A stretch of DNA of 12,758 nt from URNF01 sp045594105 (GCA_045594105.1 JAZNXY010000087.1:1-12758); one strand, 5' to 3'; positions 6,851-12,758 are shown, counted from the stretch's first letter. The notes: generated by a model from the letters alone, not told the origin. Numbers and translations: made by a program.

Positions 6851-6961
6851 TTAGCAGCCGCAACCACAACCGCAGTCGCTGTCTTCGATAAGCAGGAGGA
6901 TAATGATGATGAACAGCAACCAGGAGCAATCGATACCGTTAAATAAGTTCCTCAAACACAT
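6851..6961 (-). CDS. 36-residue Cys-rich single-pass membrane mini-protein, uncharacterised
   Basis: A short open frame read directly from the minus strand: ATG at 6961, TAA at 6853-6851. The N-terminus is MCLRNLFNGIDC. A hydrophobic segment of about 13 residues follows (SWLLFIIIILLLI, residues 13-25), then acidic EDSD, and the protein ends in four alternating cysteines, CGCGCGC. An almost ideal ribosome binding site, AAGGAGGTGG, lies 6 bases upstream. A promoter-like pair (6989-7018) and an intrinsic terminator (6799-6835) frame it as a single gene. The hydrophobic run is short for a full membrane crossing. The tail could bind metal, be acylated, or form disulfides. Short Gly/Cys-tailed hydrophobic proteins occur in spore-formers (YjcZ-like and coat-associated peptides), but I cannot assign a family. 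It is divergent from clpC. Confidence 0.75.
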   Translation of the reverse strand: MCLRNLFNGIDCSWLLFIIIILLLIEDSDCGCGCGC

Positions 6962-6988
6962 GTGTTTCCACCTCCTTCATCACTCCAT

Positions 6989-7018
6989 ACTATGAAAAAC
7001 CGCCATGTTGGGTGACAA
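6989..7018 (-). promoter_or_regulatory. Candidate promoter of the 36-residue mini-protein gene
   Basis: On the minus strand, TTGTCA (7018-7013, one mismatch from TTGACA) is followed after 18 bases by CATAGT (6994-6989), giving a leader of about 20 bases to the ribosome binding site. The same DNA also partly fits a sigma-K-like pattern, AC then 17 bases then CATAGTATG (consensus end TA, not TG). Sporulation control is therefore possible but weakly supported. Confidence 0.35.
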
Positions 7019-7043
7019 AGTGTATAAGGTAAAAAATTAAGTC

Positions 7044-7072
7044 ATATACTCTCTTTATCGAAGGGAGTGTGT
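7044..7072 (+). promoter_or_regulatory. Hairpin covering the clpC ribosome binding site, overlapping a -10-like box
   Basis: ACTCTCTT (7048-7055) can pair with AAGGGAGT (7061-7068) around the loop TATCG, with one G-U pair. Four more outer pairs (7044-7047 with 7069-7072, two of them G-U) extend it to 12 pairs. The right arm contains the whole clpC ribosome binding site AAGGGAG. TATACT (7045-7050) in the left arm also resembles a -10 box. If it is used, the left arm would not be transcribed and the repeat would have to act as DNA. Confidence 0.35.
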
Positions 7073-7075
7073 TGT

Positions 7076-9502
7076 ATGCAGTATCGTTTTAAGGGGTTTA
7101 CTGAAAAAGCCAACACAGCACTGAATCTGTCTATTCGTGCCGCACAAGCGTTTGGGCATACCTACGTAGGTACCGAACACATTTTACTGGGATTATTGAG
7201 AGAAGGTACGGGTGTTGCAGCAGTTGTGCTCAGCGGTCACGGTGTGACGGTACCTCAATATGAGAAAAAGCTTATTGAGGGGCAATCGGTGGGTGCATTT
7301 ACCTATGTGACACCGCAGGATTTTTCTCCGCGTACAAAAGCCGTTTTGGAAAGAGCGGAATCAGAGGCGGAGAAAATGCAATATGGATATGTCGGTACCG
7401 AGCATATTTTGTTGGCGCTGTTAAAGGATGATAATTCTTCTGCCGTGCGGTATCTGATCGGCATGGGGATTTCGCCGCAACAAATAGAGAAAAATCTTGG
7501 TAATAATACAAAGTATGCTGTGCATCACGAAAAAACAAAAGCAAAGGAAATGAAAGGGGCTCTTAAAAAGTACGGACGAGACCTTACGGCACTGGCGAAG
7601 GCAGGGGAGATAGATCCGGTGATTGCCAGAGAACAGGAAATTGAACGTGTGATACGGATACTGATACGACGTACAAAAAACAATCCGTGTCTTATCGGTG
7701 AACCGGGTGTTGGTAAAACGGCGATTGCCGAGGGGCTTGCGGAACGTATTTCCCGTGGAGAAGTGCCGGATTTGCTGAAGGACAAAACCATTGTGTATCT
7801 GGATCTTAACAGTATGATTGCAGGAACCAAATACCGTGGAGATTTTGAGGAACGTATCAAACAGGCAATCGAAGAAGTGCTGCGGTGTGGTACCGTGATT
7901 TTGTTTATTGATGAATTACACACGTTAATAGGTGCGGGTACTGCGGAGGGTGCGGTGGATGCATCAAATATTCTAAAGCCGTATCTTGCCAGGGGAGAGT
8001 TGCAGGTAATCGGTGCTACAACATTACAGGAATACCGCAAGCATATAGAGAAGGATGCGGCACTGGAACGCCGTTTCCAGCCCGTAAAAGTGGAAGAACC
8101 TACGGTTGAACAAGCGATTGCTATTATGAAAGGATTACGGGATCGCTATGAAGCGCACCACAATGTTAAAATCAGTGATGAAGCGATTTTTGCAGCGGTA
8201 ACACTATCCGCAAGGTATATTGCCGATAGGTTTTTACCGGATAAAGCCATAGACGTTCTGGATGAGACGGCGGCAGGTGTACGCTTGTCTATGCCGAATG
8301 CCGATCCTGCCATTTACGAACTGGAGGATCGCATCAGACGGTTGGATATTGAAAAACGTGTTGCGATCAATTCACAGGAGTTTGAAAAAGCGGCACGTTT
8401 ACGGGATGAAGAAAGAATATTACTGGAAAATCTGCAAACGACACGGGAACGCTTTGAAAGAGAAGCGGGAGAACGGATACGGGTGGTTACCGAAAAGGAT
8501 GTGGCGGAGACGGTTTCTGTGTGGGCAGGCATCCCCGTTGCTGAGATTTCCGACAAAGAAGAAAGCTTGTTAGAACACCTGGAAGAACATTTGAAAACAC
8601 GTGTTATCGGTCAGGATGAAGCGGTTGCGGCTGTGGCAAAAGCGGTACGGCGTGGCAGGGCGGGCCTAAAGGATCCAAAACGCCCAACAGGGTCCTTCAT
8701 ATTTTTAGGTCCCACAGGCGTTGGCAAAACCGAACTTTCCAAAGCACTTGCTGCAGTGGTTTTTGGTAGTGAGGACCGTATTATTCGTTTAGATATGTCA
8801 GAATATATGGAAAAGCATACGGTATCCCGATTGATCGGTACACCGCCCGGTTATGTTGGCTATGAAGAAGGCGGTCAACTCACCGAAAGGGTACGTCAGC
8901 ATCCATACAGTGTTGTATTGTTTGATGAAATAGAAAAGGCACATCCGGATGTGTTTAATATTCTGCTGCAGGTGTTAGAGGATGGTGTTCTGACCGATTC
9001 ACACGGTAGAAAGGTCAGCTTTCGTAACACCTTAATTATTATGACCTCTAATATAGGTGCCCGTCTGTTGACAGAGAAACACACACTCGGATTTGGTGAA
9101 GGGGATGTGGTCGACGGGCAACGGGATGCCGTCTTAAAAGAGTTGAAAAAACATTTTCGCCCGGAATTTCTCAATCGTGTGGATGCGACCATTGTATTTA
9201 CCGCATTAAAAAAGCCGGAGGTAAAGACCATTGCCAAAAAAATGGTCGGAGAGCTGACCGATCGATTAGGCCAAATGGGGATCCGTACGAACGTCAGCGA
9301 AGCGGTATATGCATATTTGGCGGAGGAAGGGTACGATGCCGCTTATGGGGTGCGTCCGCTACGTCGCAGGATCATTACCGAAATCGAAGATCCTCTCGCA
9401 GACGTGCTGATTACCCGTAACAAGCGTCGGATCTATGAGATCTTTGTGGATATGCAAAACGGAAAAATTGTGTGTGATACAAAAGAAGCCGTACACCCTT
9501 GA
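7076..9502 (+). CDS. clpC: ClpC-type AAA+ unfoldase (ATP-dependent Clp protease ATP-binding subunit)
   Basis: An 808-residue protein, the normal ClpC size. Order: two Clp_N repeats (~7-41 and ~80-116, each with YVGTEHILL), first AAA+ domain with Walker A GEPGVGKT (208-215) and Walker B VILFIDE (D279/E280), a UVR-like coiled middle segment (~431-466, EFEKAARLRDEERILLENL), second AAA+ domain with Walker A GPTGVGKT (545-552) and Walker B VVLFDE, and the ClpP-docking tripeptide LGF (671-673). It unfolds proteins and feeds them to ClpP. In Bacillus the partners are McsA, McsB and CtsR; none is adjacent here, and no CtsR heptad repeats or CIRCE element are visible upstream. ATG at 7076 is chosen over GTG at 7067 because AAGGGAG (7061-7067) lies 8 bases ahead and the family begins MxxRFxGFTEKA. 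The stop codon sits in the loop of the terminator hairpin. Confidence 0.95.
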   Translation: MQYRFKGFTEKANTALNLSIRAAQAFGHTYVGTEHILLGLLREGTGVAAVVLSGHGVTVPQYEKKLIEGQSVGAFTYVTPQDFSPRTKAVLERAESEAEKMQYGYVGTEHILLALLKDDNSSAVRYLIGMGISPQQIEKNLGNNTKYAVHHEKTKAKEMKGALKKYGRDLTALAKAGEIDPVIAREQEIERVIRILIRRTKNNPCLIGEPGVGKTAIAEGLAERISRGEVPDLLKDKTIVYLDLNSMIAGTKYRGDFEERIKQAIEEVLRCGTVILFIDELHTLIGAGTAEGAVDASNILKPYLARGELQVIGATTLQEYRKHIEKDAALERRFQPVKVEEPTVEQAIAIMKGLRDRYEAHHNVKISDEAIFAAVTLSARYIADRFLPDKAIDVLDETAAGVRLSMPNADPAIYELEDRIRRLDIEKRVAINSQEFEKAARLRDEERILLENLQTTRERFEREAGERIRVVTEKDVAETVSVWAGIPVAEISDKEESLLEHLEEHLKTRVIGQDEAVAAVAKAVRRGRAGLKDPKRPTGSFIFLGPTGVGKTELSKALAAVVFGSEDRIIRLDMSEYMEKHTVSRLIGTPPGYVGYEEGGQLTERVRQHPYSVVLFDEIEKAHPDVFNILLQVLEDGVLTDSHGRKVSFRNTLIIMTSNIGARLLTEKHTLGFGEGDVVDGQRDAVLKELKKHFRPEFLNRVDATIVFTALKKPEVKTIAKKMVGELTDRLGQMGIRTNVSEAVYAYLAEEGYDAAYGVRPLRRRIITEIEDPLADVLITRNKRRIYEIFVDMQNGKIVCDTKEAVHP

Positions 9503-9520
9503 GGGTGTACGGCTTCTTTT
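9481..9520. terminator. Bidirectional 18-bp terminator with the clpC stop codon in its loop
   Basis: AAAAGAAGCCGTACACCC (9481-9498) is perfectly repeated in inverted form at 9503-9520 around the 4-base loop TTGA. The loop contains the clpC stop TGA (9500-9502), so the left arm is coding sequence for the last ClpC residues (KEAVHP). On the plus strand the stem ends in CTTCTTTTTAAT; on the minus strand it is followed by GTATC after CTTCTTTT. The right arm ends at the edge of the convergent LUD gene's stop codon, so it can serve both genes. Confidence 0.9.
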
Positions 9521-10128
9521 TAATAACCTAATTCTTCGTTAATTAATATCACTTCAAACTGGCCGGCAGAGGGTTTCCCAAGCATCACACAAAGACCTTT
9601 GCAGATGCGGTCGGGACTCTGACAATCGTAACATCTTTCTTCGCCCTTGGCGCAGGGGGTGTTTTTATGTAAACGACGTGCATTTTTCGGTGCGGCAATA
9701 TTGCGTGCACGAAAAATAGCGGCTTCGCAGTTTTCTGCAAGCTTGTTTTTACCAATCAGCAAATATACTTTTTTGTGGCCGTAGAAAATATCGGCGACAC
9801 GGTTGCAGTTGCCGTCAATATTGATGATTTCACCATTTTCGGACAGACCGTTTACCGAGGAAATATATATGTCAGCTTCCCGCTCTTTTTGTATCACCTC
9901 GACGCCGGTCATCCCTTCGGGAACGCACGAGTGCCACCATACCGTGTTATTGCGTGACAGCACTTCGTAAGCGCCCAGGTCCTTTACGGTCATAGAACCG
10001 CCGATGCCAACCGTTTGTCCGTTGATGGCCTCTTTAAGATATGTTACGGCTTCAGCACCTGTCTCAAACACGGAAACCACGTATCCCAATTTCTCAAGAT
10101 TGGTTTTTACGGTGTCAAATACTTTCAT
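9520..10128 (-). CDS. LUD-domain protein (LutC/YkgG-like, DUF162)
   Basis: A 202-residue protein of the LUD family, whose best-known members (LutC/YkgG) take part in lactate utilisation with the Fe-S proteins LutA and LutB. Visible signatures are TVGIGGSMTVKDLG near residue 39, ISSVNGLSENGEIINIDGNCNRVAD (90-113), the segment AAPKNARRL (145-153), and a C-terminal cysteine group C159, C166, C169, C176, C180 in CAKGEERCYDCQSPDRICKG, ending VILINEELGY. ATG at 10128 has GGGAG 7-8 bases upstream, inside the end of the preceding radical SAM gene. No lutA or lutB is nearby, so lactate oxidation is not supported here. Stand-alone LUD proteins of this type are common in Clostridia and their function is not established. 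The cysteine group suggests a metal or Fe-S site (inference). Confidence 0.87.
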   Translation of the reverse strand: MKVFDTVKTNLEKLGYVVSVFETGAEAVTYLKEAINGQTVGIGGSMTVKDLGAYEVLSRNNTVWWHSCVPEGMTGVEVIQKEREADIYISSVNGLSENGEIINIDGNCNRVADIFYGHKKVYLLIGKNKLAENCEAAIFRARNIAAPKNARRLHKNTPCAKGEERCYDCQSPDRICKGLCVMLGKPSAGQFEVILINEELGY

Positions 10129-10131
10129 TTC

Positions 10132-11016
10132 TTACACTCCCGTTAAATCAAATTGCGGTATCATGTCCACACCGCTGCTGTTTTTGTCTTGAATATATCC
10201 GTTTGTAATGCCAAGCGTTTCGGCATAGTCCCAAATCTTATCACACTCACGCTTGGTCAACGCTCGTTGCAGGTCGGGAAAATTGCTTAGGTTACCAAGT
10301 GGTGTATACTGAAACATAATACTGATGTATACGCTGTCCTTATATTGTGCCAGCCAATCCAGCACCGCCATACTTTCTTTAGTATGGGAAGGAAGCACCA
10401 GATGTCGCACCATTGTCCCTTTCAGCATCATGCCTTGGTCATCAAAAACAGGAACGCCGGTTTGTTTTGCCATTTCCAATATGGCGGCAGAAGCATAGGT
10501 GAAATAGTCGGATACACCCGATATCCGCTTTGCCAAATCGTTACTGATGTATTTCAAATCCGGCAAATATATGTCTATATATCCGTTTAAGCTTTGTATG
10601 GTTTCTGTGCGTTCGTATCCGCCGGTATTGTACACGATCGGAATGTGCGGCCTGTATATATCCAAAGCCGTTTTTATGACATCTGCAAAATGTGTGGGAT
10701 TCACAAGGTTGATGTTATGTGCGCCTTTTTGTTCCAACTCTTTAAAAATCTCCGCAAGGCGTGTCGGGGAGATTGTTTTCCCGTGCTTTTTATGGCTTAT
10801 TTCGCCGTTTTGACAGAAAACGCAAGAAAGTGTACACCCGGAGAAAAATACCGTTCCCGAGCCGTTTTTGCCGCTTATACACGGCTCTTCGCCAAAATGC
10901 AATGCCGCCCGTGCAACACGAGGGAAAGCAGGCATACCGCAAACACCGCTTGAAAAAGCCGAATCTTCCCGTATAACGCCGCATTGTTGCGGGCAAACTT
11001 TACACGCTGTTATCAT
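10132..11016 (-). CDS. Radical SAM protein, PflX-like (COG1313 type)
   Basis: A 294-residue radical SAM protein. The cluster motif is C61-x3-C65-x2-C68 in FFSGCTLSCVFCQNGEIS, which ligates the [4Fe-4S] cluster that cleaves S-adenosylmethionine. The N-terminus has a further cysteine set, C5, C8, C12 and C26 (ACKVCPQQCG and GVCG), followed by VARAALHFGEEPCISG, the standard N-terminal signature of PflX-like proteins. It resembles pyruvate formate-lyase activating enzymes but lacks an adjacent pfl gene; PflX substrates are unknown. ATG at 11016 is chosen because AAAGGA lies 8 bases upstream and the cysteine motif starts there. A longer in-frame start at 11067 would overlap the divergent membrane protein gene. 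The stop codon is 3 bases from the LUD gene's ATG, so translation of the two is probably coupled. Confidence 0.87.
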   Translation of the reverse strand: MITACKVCPQQCGVIREDSAFSSGVCGMPAFPRVARAALHFGEEPCISGKNGSGTVFFSGCTLSCVFCQNGEISHKKHGKTISPTRLAEIFKELEQKGAHNINLVNPTHFADVIKTALDIYRPHIPIVYNTGGYERTETIQSLNGYIDIYLPDLKYISNDLAKRISGVSDYFTYASAAILEMAKQTGVPVFDDQGMMLKGTMVRHLVLPSHTKESMAVLDWLAQYKDSVYISIMFQYTPLGNLSNFPDLQRALTKRECDKIWDYAETLGITNGYIQDKNSSGVDMIPQFDLTGV

Positions 11017-11043
11017 TTGAAAAATCCTTTCTTGGAGGTACGT

Positions 11044-11472
11044 ATGAAACGGAAAAATATGCGACACTTCTTGTTGTTTTTGCTTGGAGGCACTGCGTAT
11101 GTGCTGATTGAACTGTGTTGGCGCAGACGCTCACATCCGAGTATGTTTGTGGTGGGCGGGTTGTGCTTTGGTTTAATCGGAAAAATCTATACGGTATTTG
11201 CCACACGGGCATTGTGGCTGCGGTGTGTGTTATCCGCATTTGCCGTAACGGCGGTGGAGTTTGTCAGTGGTTGTTTTCTCAATCTGCACTTAAAATGCGC
11301 CGTATGGGACTATACCGACAAACGTTGTAACCTGTTGGGACAAGTCTGCCTGTTGTATACAGTGCTGTGGGGATTGTTGAGTATTCCGGCAGGTGCATTG
11401 TATAATCGGTGTTTATTGCTTTTTGGCGGCAGGACAAAAAGAGGAGAGAGGGCACACATCACAATGCGGTGA
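11044..11472 (+). CDS. CmpB-like putative ABC transporter permease (PF06541-type membrane protein)
   Basis: A 142-residue membrane protein with about four hydrophobic helices (roughly residues 8-25, 34-52, 57-80, 98-118). It carries the family pattern ExVSGxxLN then VWDYTDKRCNLLGQVCLLYTVLWGLLSIPAG. This matches the uncharacterised family labelled putative ABC-transporter type IV or CmpB, common in Clostridia. No ATP-binding subunit is nearby and the transporter label is historical, so the role is unknown. ATG at 11044 has GGAGG (11034-11038) 5 bases upstream; the open frame extending back to 10984 lies over the pflX-like gene and is not used. Only 27 bases separate this ATG from the divergent pflX-like ATG. 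Its last 60 bases overlap nth on the other strand. Confidence 0.82.
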   Translation: MKRKNMRHFLLFLLGGTAYVLIELCWRRRSHPSMFVVGGLCFGLIGKIYTVFATRALWLRCVLSAFAVTAVEFVSGCFLNLHLKCAVWDYTDKRCNLLGQVCLLYTVLWGLLSIPAGALYNRCLLLFGGRTKRGERAHITMR

Positions 11473-12045
11473 CCGTGCCGTACATATATCACGGCCGAAA
11501 AGCACCAATCGATGACAGAAGGCATTACTTTCTGCGGGCGGCAGCAGTTTACGCAACGCGGTCTCTACTTTATAAGGGTCTTTTGTGTCCACCAATCCCA
11601 ATCTGCCTGTGATGCGGATGCAATGTGTGTCTGTAACCACAGCGGGTTTGCCGTAAATGTCTCCGCAAACAAGATTGGCCGTTTTTCTGCCAACACCCGG
11701 GAGACGAATCAACTGTTCTATGGTATCGGGCACTTGACCGTTAAACTCTTCGCACAGCATTTGACTTAATGCAACGATATCACGTGCTTTGGTTTTATAC
11801 AAACCGCAAGAACGGATAAAGGGTTCCACCTGCTCGGGTGTAGCGGCAGCAGCACTTTTAGCATCGGGAAAACGTTCAAACAAAGCGGGCGTTACCATGT
11901 TGACACGTGCATCGGTGCATTGCGCCGATAAACGGGTAGCCACCAACAGCTGAAAGGGATCAGCATACGTCAGTGAACATATAGCTTGCGGGTACCGTTC
12001 TTTTAAAGCTTCAATCGCTGCTAAAGCGCGTTGCTTTTTTGTCAT
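11413..12045 (-). CDS. nth: Endonuclease III (DNA glycosylase/AP lyase)
   Basis: A 210-residue base-excision repair enzyme that removes oxidised pyrimidines and cleaves the abasic strand. The helix-hairpin-helix is LPGVGRKTANLV (115-126) with the catalytic lysine K121. The catalytic aspartate is D139 in VTDTHCIRI. The Fe-S loop is complete, C188-x6-C195-x2-C198-x5-C204, the exact spacing of endonuclease III. QLLVATRLSAQCTDARVN near residue 32 is the usual substrate-pocket segment. ATG at 12045 has AAGGAT (12060-12055) at normal distance, while a GTG at 12054 would be too close to it. The last 60 bases, including three of the four cluster cysteines, overlap the 3' end of the convergent CmpB-like gene. 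The promoter is at 12068-12097, shared in part with the divergent rarA-like gene. Confidence 0.95.
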   Translation of the reverse strand: MTKKQRALAAIEALKERYPQAICSLTYADPFQLLVATRLSAQCTDARVNMVTPALFERFPDAKSAAAATPEQVEPFIRSCGLYKTKARDIVALSQMLCEEFNGQVPDTIEQLIRLPGVGRKTANLVCGDIYGKPAVVTDTHCIRITGRLGLVDTKDPYKVETALRKLLPPAESNAFCHRLVLFGRDICTARSPHCDVCPLSSFCPAAKKQ

Positions 12046-12067
12046 AAAAACCACATCCTTGACTATT

Positions 12068-12097
12068 AAAATACCATATCGGGCGAGTTCTTGTCAA
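12068..12097 (-). promoter_or_regulatory. Promoter of nth
   Basis: On the minus strand, a perfect TTGACA (12097-12092) is followed after 18 bases by TATTTT (12073-12068), with TGG just ahead of it as an extended -10. Transcription would start near 12061, immediately before the ribosome binding site, giving a very short leader. Confidence 0.6.
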
Positions 12098-12132
12098 TTT
12101 AACTTGCACTTTTTACAGTTTTTTGCTACAAT
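12091..12132 (+). promoter_or_regulatory. Two overlapping tandem promoters for the rarA-like gene
   Basis: The first pair is TTGTCA (12091-12096) with TACAGT (12114-12119). The second is TTGCAC (12104-12109) with TACAAT (12127-12132). Both have exact 17-base spacers and lie 13 bases apart. The second fits better at the -10 and predicts a start near 12139, just ahead of AAAGGAGG (12145-12152). The first shares its -35 DNA with the nth promoter on the opposite strand. Confidence 0.55.
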
Positions 12133-12159
12133 AAATGCGTTGTGAAAGGAGGCGGTTTT

Positions 12160-12758
12160 ATGCGTATACCGCTTGCAGACCGTATGCGACCCGAGACCCT
12201 CGCTGACGTTATAGGTCAGCGCCATATTCTCGGCGAAGGCAAAGCCCTGCAAAATATGATTGAATCGGGGAAAATCCCCAATTTAATATTTTACGGCCCT
12301 GCAGGTGTCGGTAAAACGACGGTGGCACGCATTATTGCCAACCGTTCTGGTATGCAGTTGCATAAATTAAACGGCACCACCGCTTCCGCTGCAGATTTTC
12401 GTGCAATTATGGAGGAAACCGACTCATTAATGGGGCAGGACGGCATTTTGCTGTATTTGGATGAGATACAGTATCTCAATAAAAAGCAGCAGCAAATCCT
12501 GCTTGAATATCTTGAAGACGGCCGGATTACCCTGATTGCTTCTACTACCGAAAATCCTGCGTTTTATGTATACAGTGCGGTGTTGAGCCGCTCTGCTGTT
12601 TTCGAGTTTAAGCAGGTAGAGCCGCAGGATATTTGCATTGCTGTAGAGCGTGGTATCGATTTTCTCAAAAAAGAGATGGAAATCGACATACAAACGGAGG
12701 AAGGTGTCGTAAAGCATATTTCCTTTACATGCAATGGAGACGTAAGAACCGCACTGAA
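12160..12758 (+). CDS. rarA: RarA/MgsA-like AAA+ ATPase (partial, 3' end missing)
   Basis: The first 199 residues of a protein that runs off the right edge; family members are about 400-440 residues. The start ATG at 12160 has AAAGGAGG 7 bases upstream. The N-terminus PLADRMRPETLADVIGQRHILG is the clamp-loader-like box; Walker A is GPAGVGKT (46-53); Walker B is LLYLDEIQYL (D101/E102); STTENPAF and the arginine-finger region LSRSAVFEF (142-150) follow. RarA (MgsA/WRNIP1 family) acts at stalled replication forks and is related to clamp loaders and RuvB. The protein starts directly at the PLADRMRP box, without the longer N-terminal tail of E. coli RarA, and has QYLNKKQQ where many have HRFNKAQQ. 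A related AAA+ paralogue of Clostridia cannot be excluded without the C-terminal domain. It is divergent from nth. Confidence 0.85.
   Translation, partial: MRIPLADRMRPETLADVIGQRHILGEGKALQNMIESGKIPNLIFYGPAGVGKTTVARIIANRSGMQLHKLNGTTASAADFRAIMEETDSLMGQDGILLYLDEIQYLNKKQQQILLEYLEDGRITLIASTTENPAFYVYSAVLSRSAVFEFKQVEPQDICIAVERGIDFLKKEMEIDIQTEEGVVKHISFTCNGDVRTAL

Noticed and set aside
7008..7050. A complete sigma-A promoter for clpC (TTGGGT or GTGACA as -35, TATAAG or TATACT as -10).
   Set aside because: No combination gives acceptable boxes with a 16-18 base spacer; only TATACT was kept, as a competing explanation for the hairpin.
11016..11067. Longer PflX-like start at 11067.
   Set aside because: It would overlap the CmpB-like start codon and ribosome binding site on the other strand; the ATG at 11016 has its own AAAGGA and begins at the conserved cysteine motif.
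1..12758. CRISPR arrays, tRNA genes, insertion sequences, phage or defence genes.
   Set aside because: No regularly spaced repeats, cloverleaf sequences, transposase motifs or terminal inverted repeats were seen; the radC-like gene alone is not evidence for a mobile element.

Overview
The window looks like a core-genome segment of an anaerobic, low-to-moderate GC Gram-positive bacterium of class Clostridia (Ruminococcaceae/Oscillospiraceae-like). This rests on strong AGGAGG-type ribosome binding sites, frequent GTG starts (four genes here), an AbrB/SpoVT-type regulator with a zinc ribbon, a ClpC with a UVR segment, the NfnAB transhydrogenase, and the CmpB-like membrane protein family. There are no tRNA or rRNA genes, CRISPR arrays, insertion sequences, phage genes or attachment sites. 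The lineage is inferred from gene content, not from a marker.

Layout. (1) Positions 2-2344, plus strand: a tight run of three genes. These are the C-terminal part of a G3E/CobW-type GTPase fused to a TIGR03943-like domain (cut by the window edge), a diacylglycerol-kinase-family lipid kinase, and a pyridoxal/pyridoxamine kinase. (2) An RluA-family pseudouridine synthase converges on them from the minus strand with an 8-base overlap. It diverges from a RadC/JAMM-domain gene across an 86-base gap holding back-to-back promoter-like hexamers. (3) Positions 4159-6450: a good promoter followed by nfnA-nfnB, the electron-bifurcating NADH-dependent ferredoxin:NADP+ oxidoreductase, closed by a bidirectional terminator shared with an abrB-like gene. 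(4) Positions 6732-7075: the abrB promoter (consensus -35 and -10), a terminator, and an unlisted 36-residue cysteine-rich membrane mini-protein gene with its own ribosome binding site. It lies divergent to clpC. (5) clpC (7076-9502), whose ribosome binding site lies in a predicted hairpin and whose stop codon lies in the loop of an 18-bp bidirectional terminator. (6) A minus-strand pair, pflX-like radical SAM gene then LUD-domain gene, only 3 bases apart. (7) A CmpB-like four-helix membrane protein gene whose 3' end overlaps nth (endonuclease III) by 60 bases tail-to-tail. (8) A compact divergent promoter region for nth and a rarA-like AAA+ ATPase gene that runs off the right edge.

How they fit together: most genes are housekeeping (cofactor salvage, rRNA modification, redox balancing, protein quality control, DNA repair). 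DNA maintenance is represented by nth, the rarA-like gene and the radC-like gene, though they are not one operon. I see no convincing new multi-gene system. The most interesting points are the 36-residue Cys-Gly-tailed mini-protein, the hairpin over the clpC ribosome binding site, and the very compact gene junctions (stop codon in a terminator loop, antisense-coded Fe-S cysteines, shared -35 DNA).
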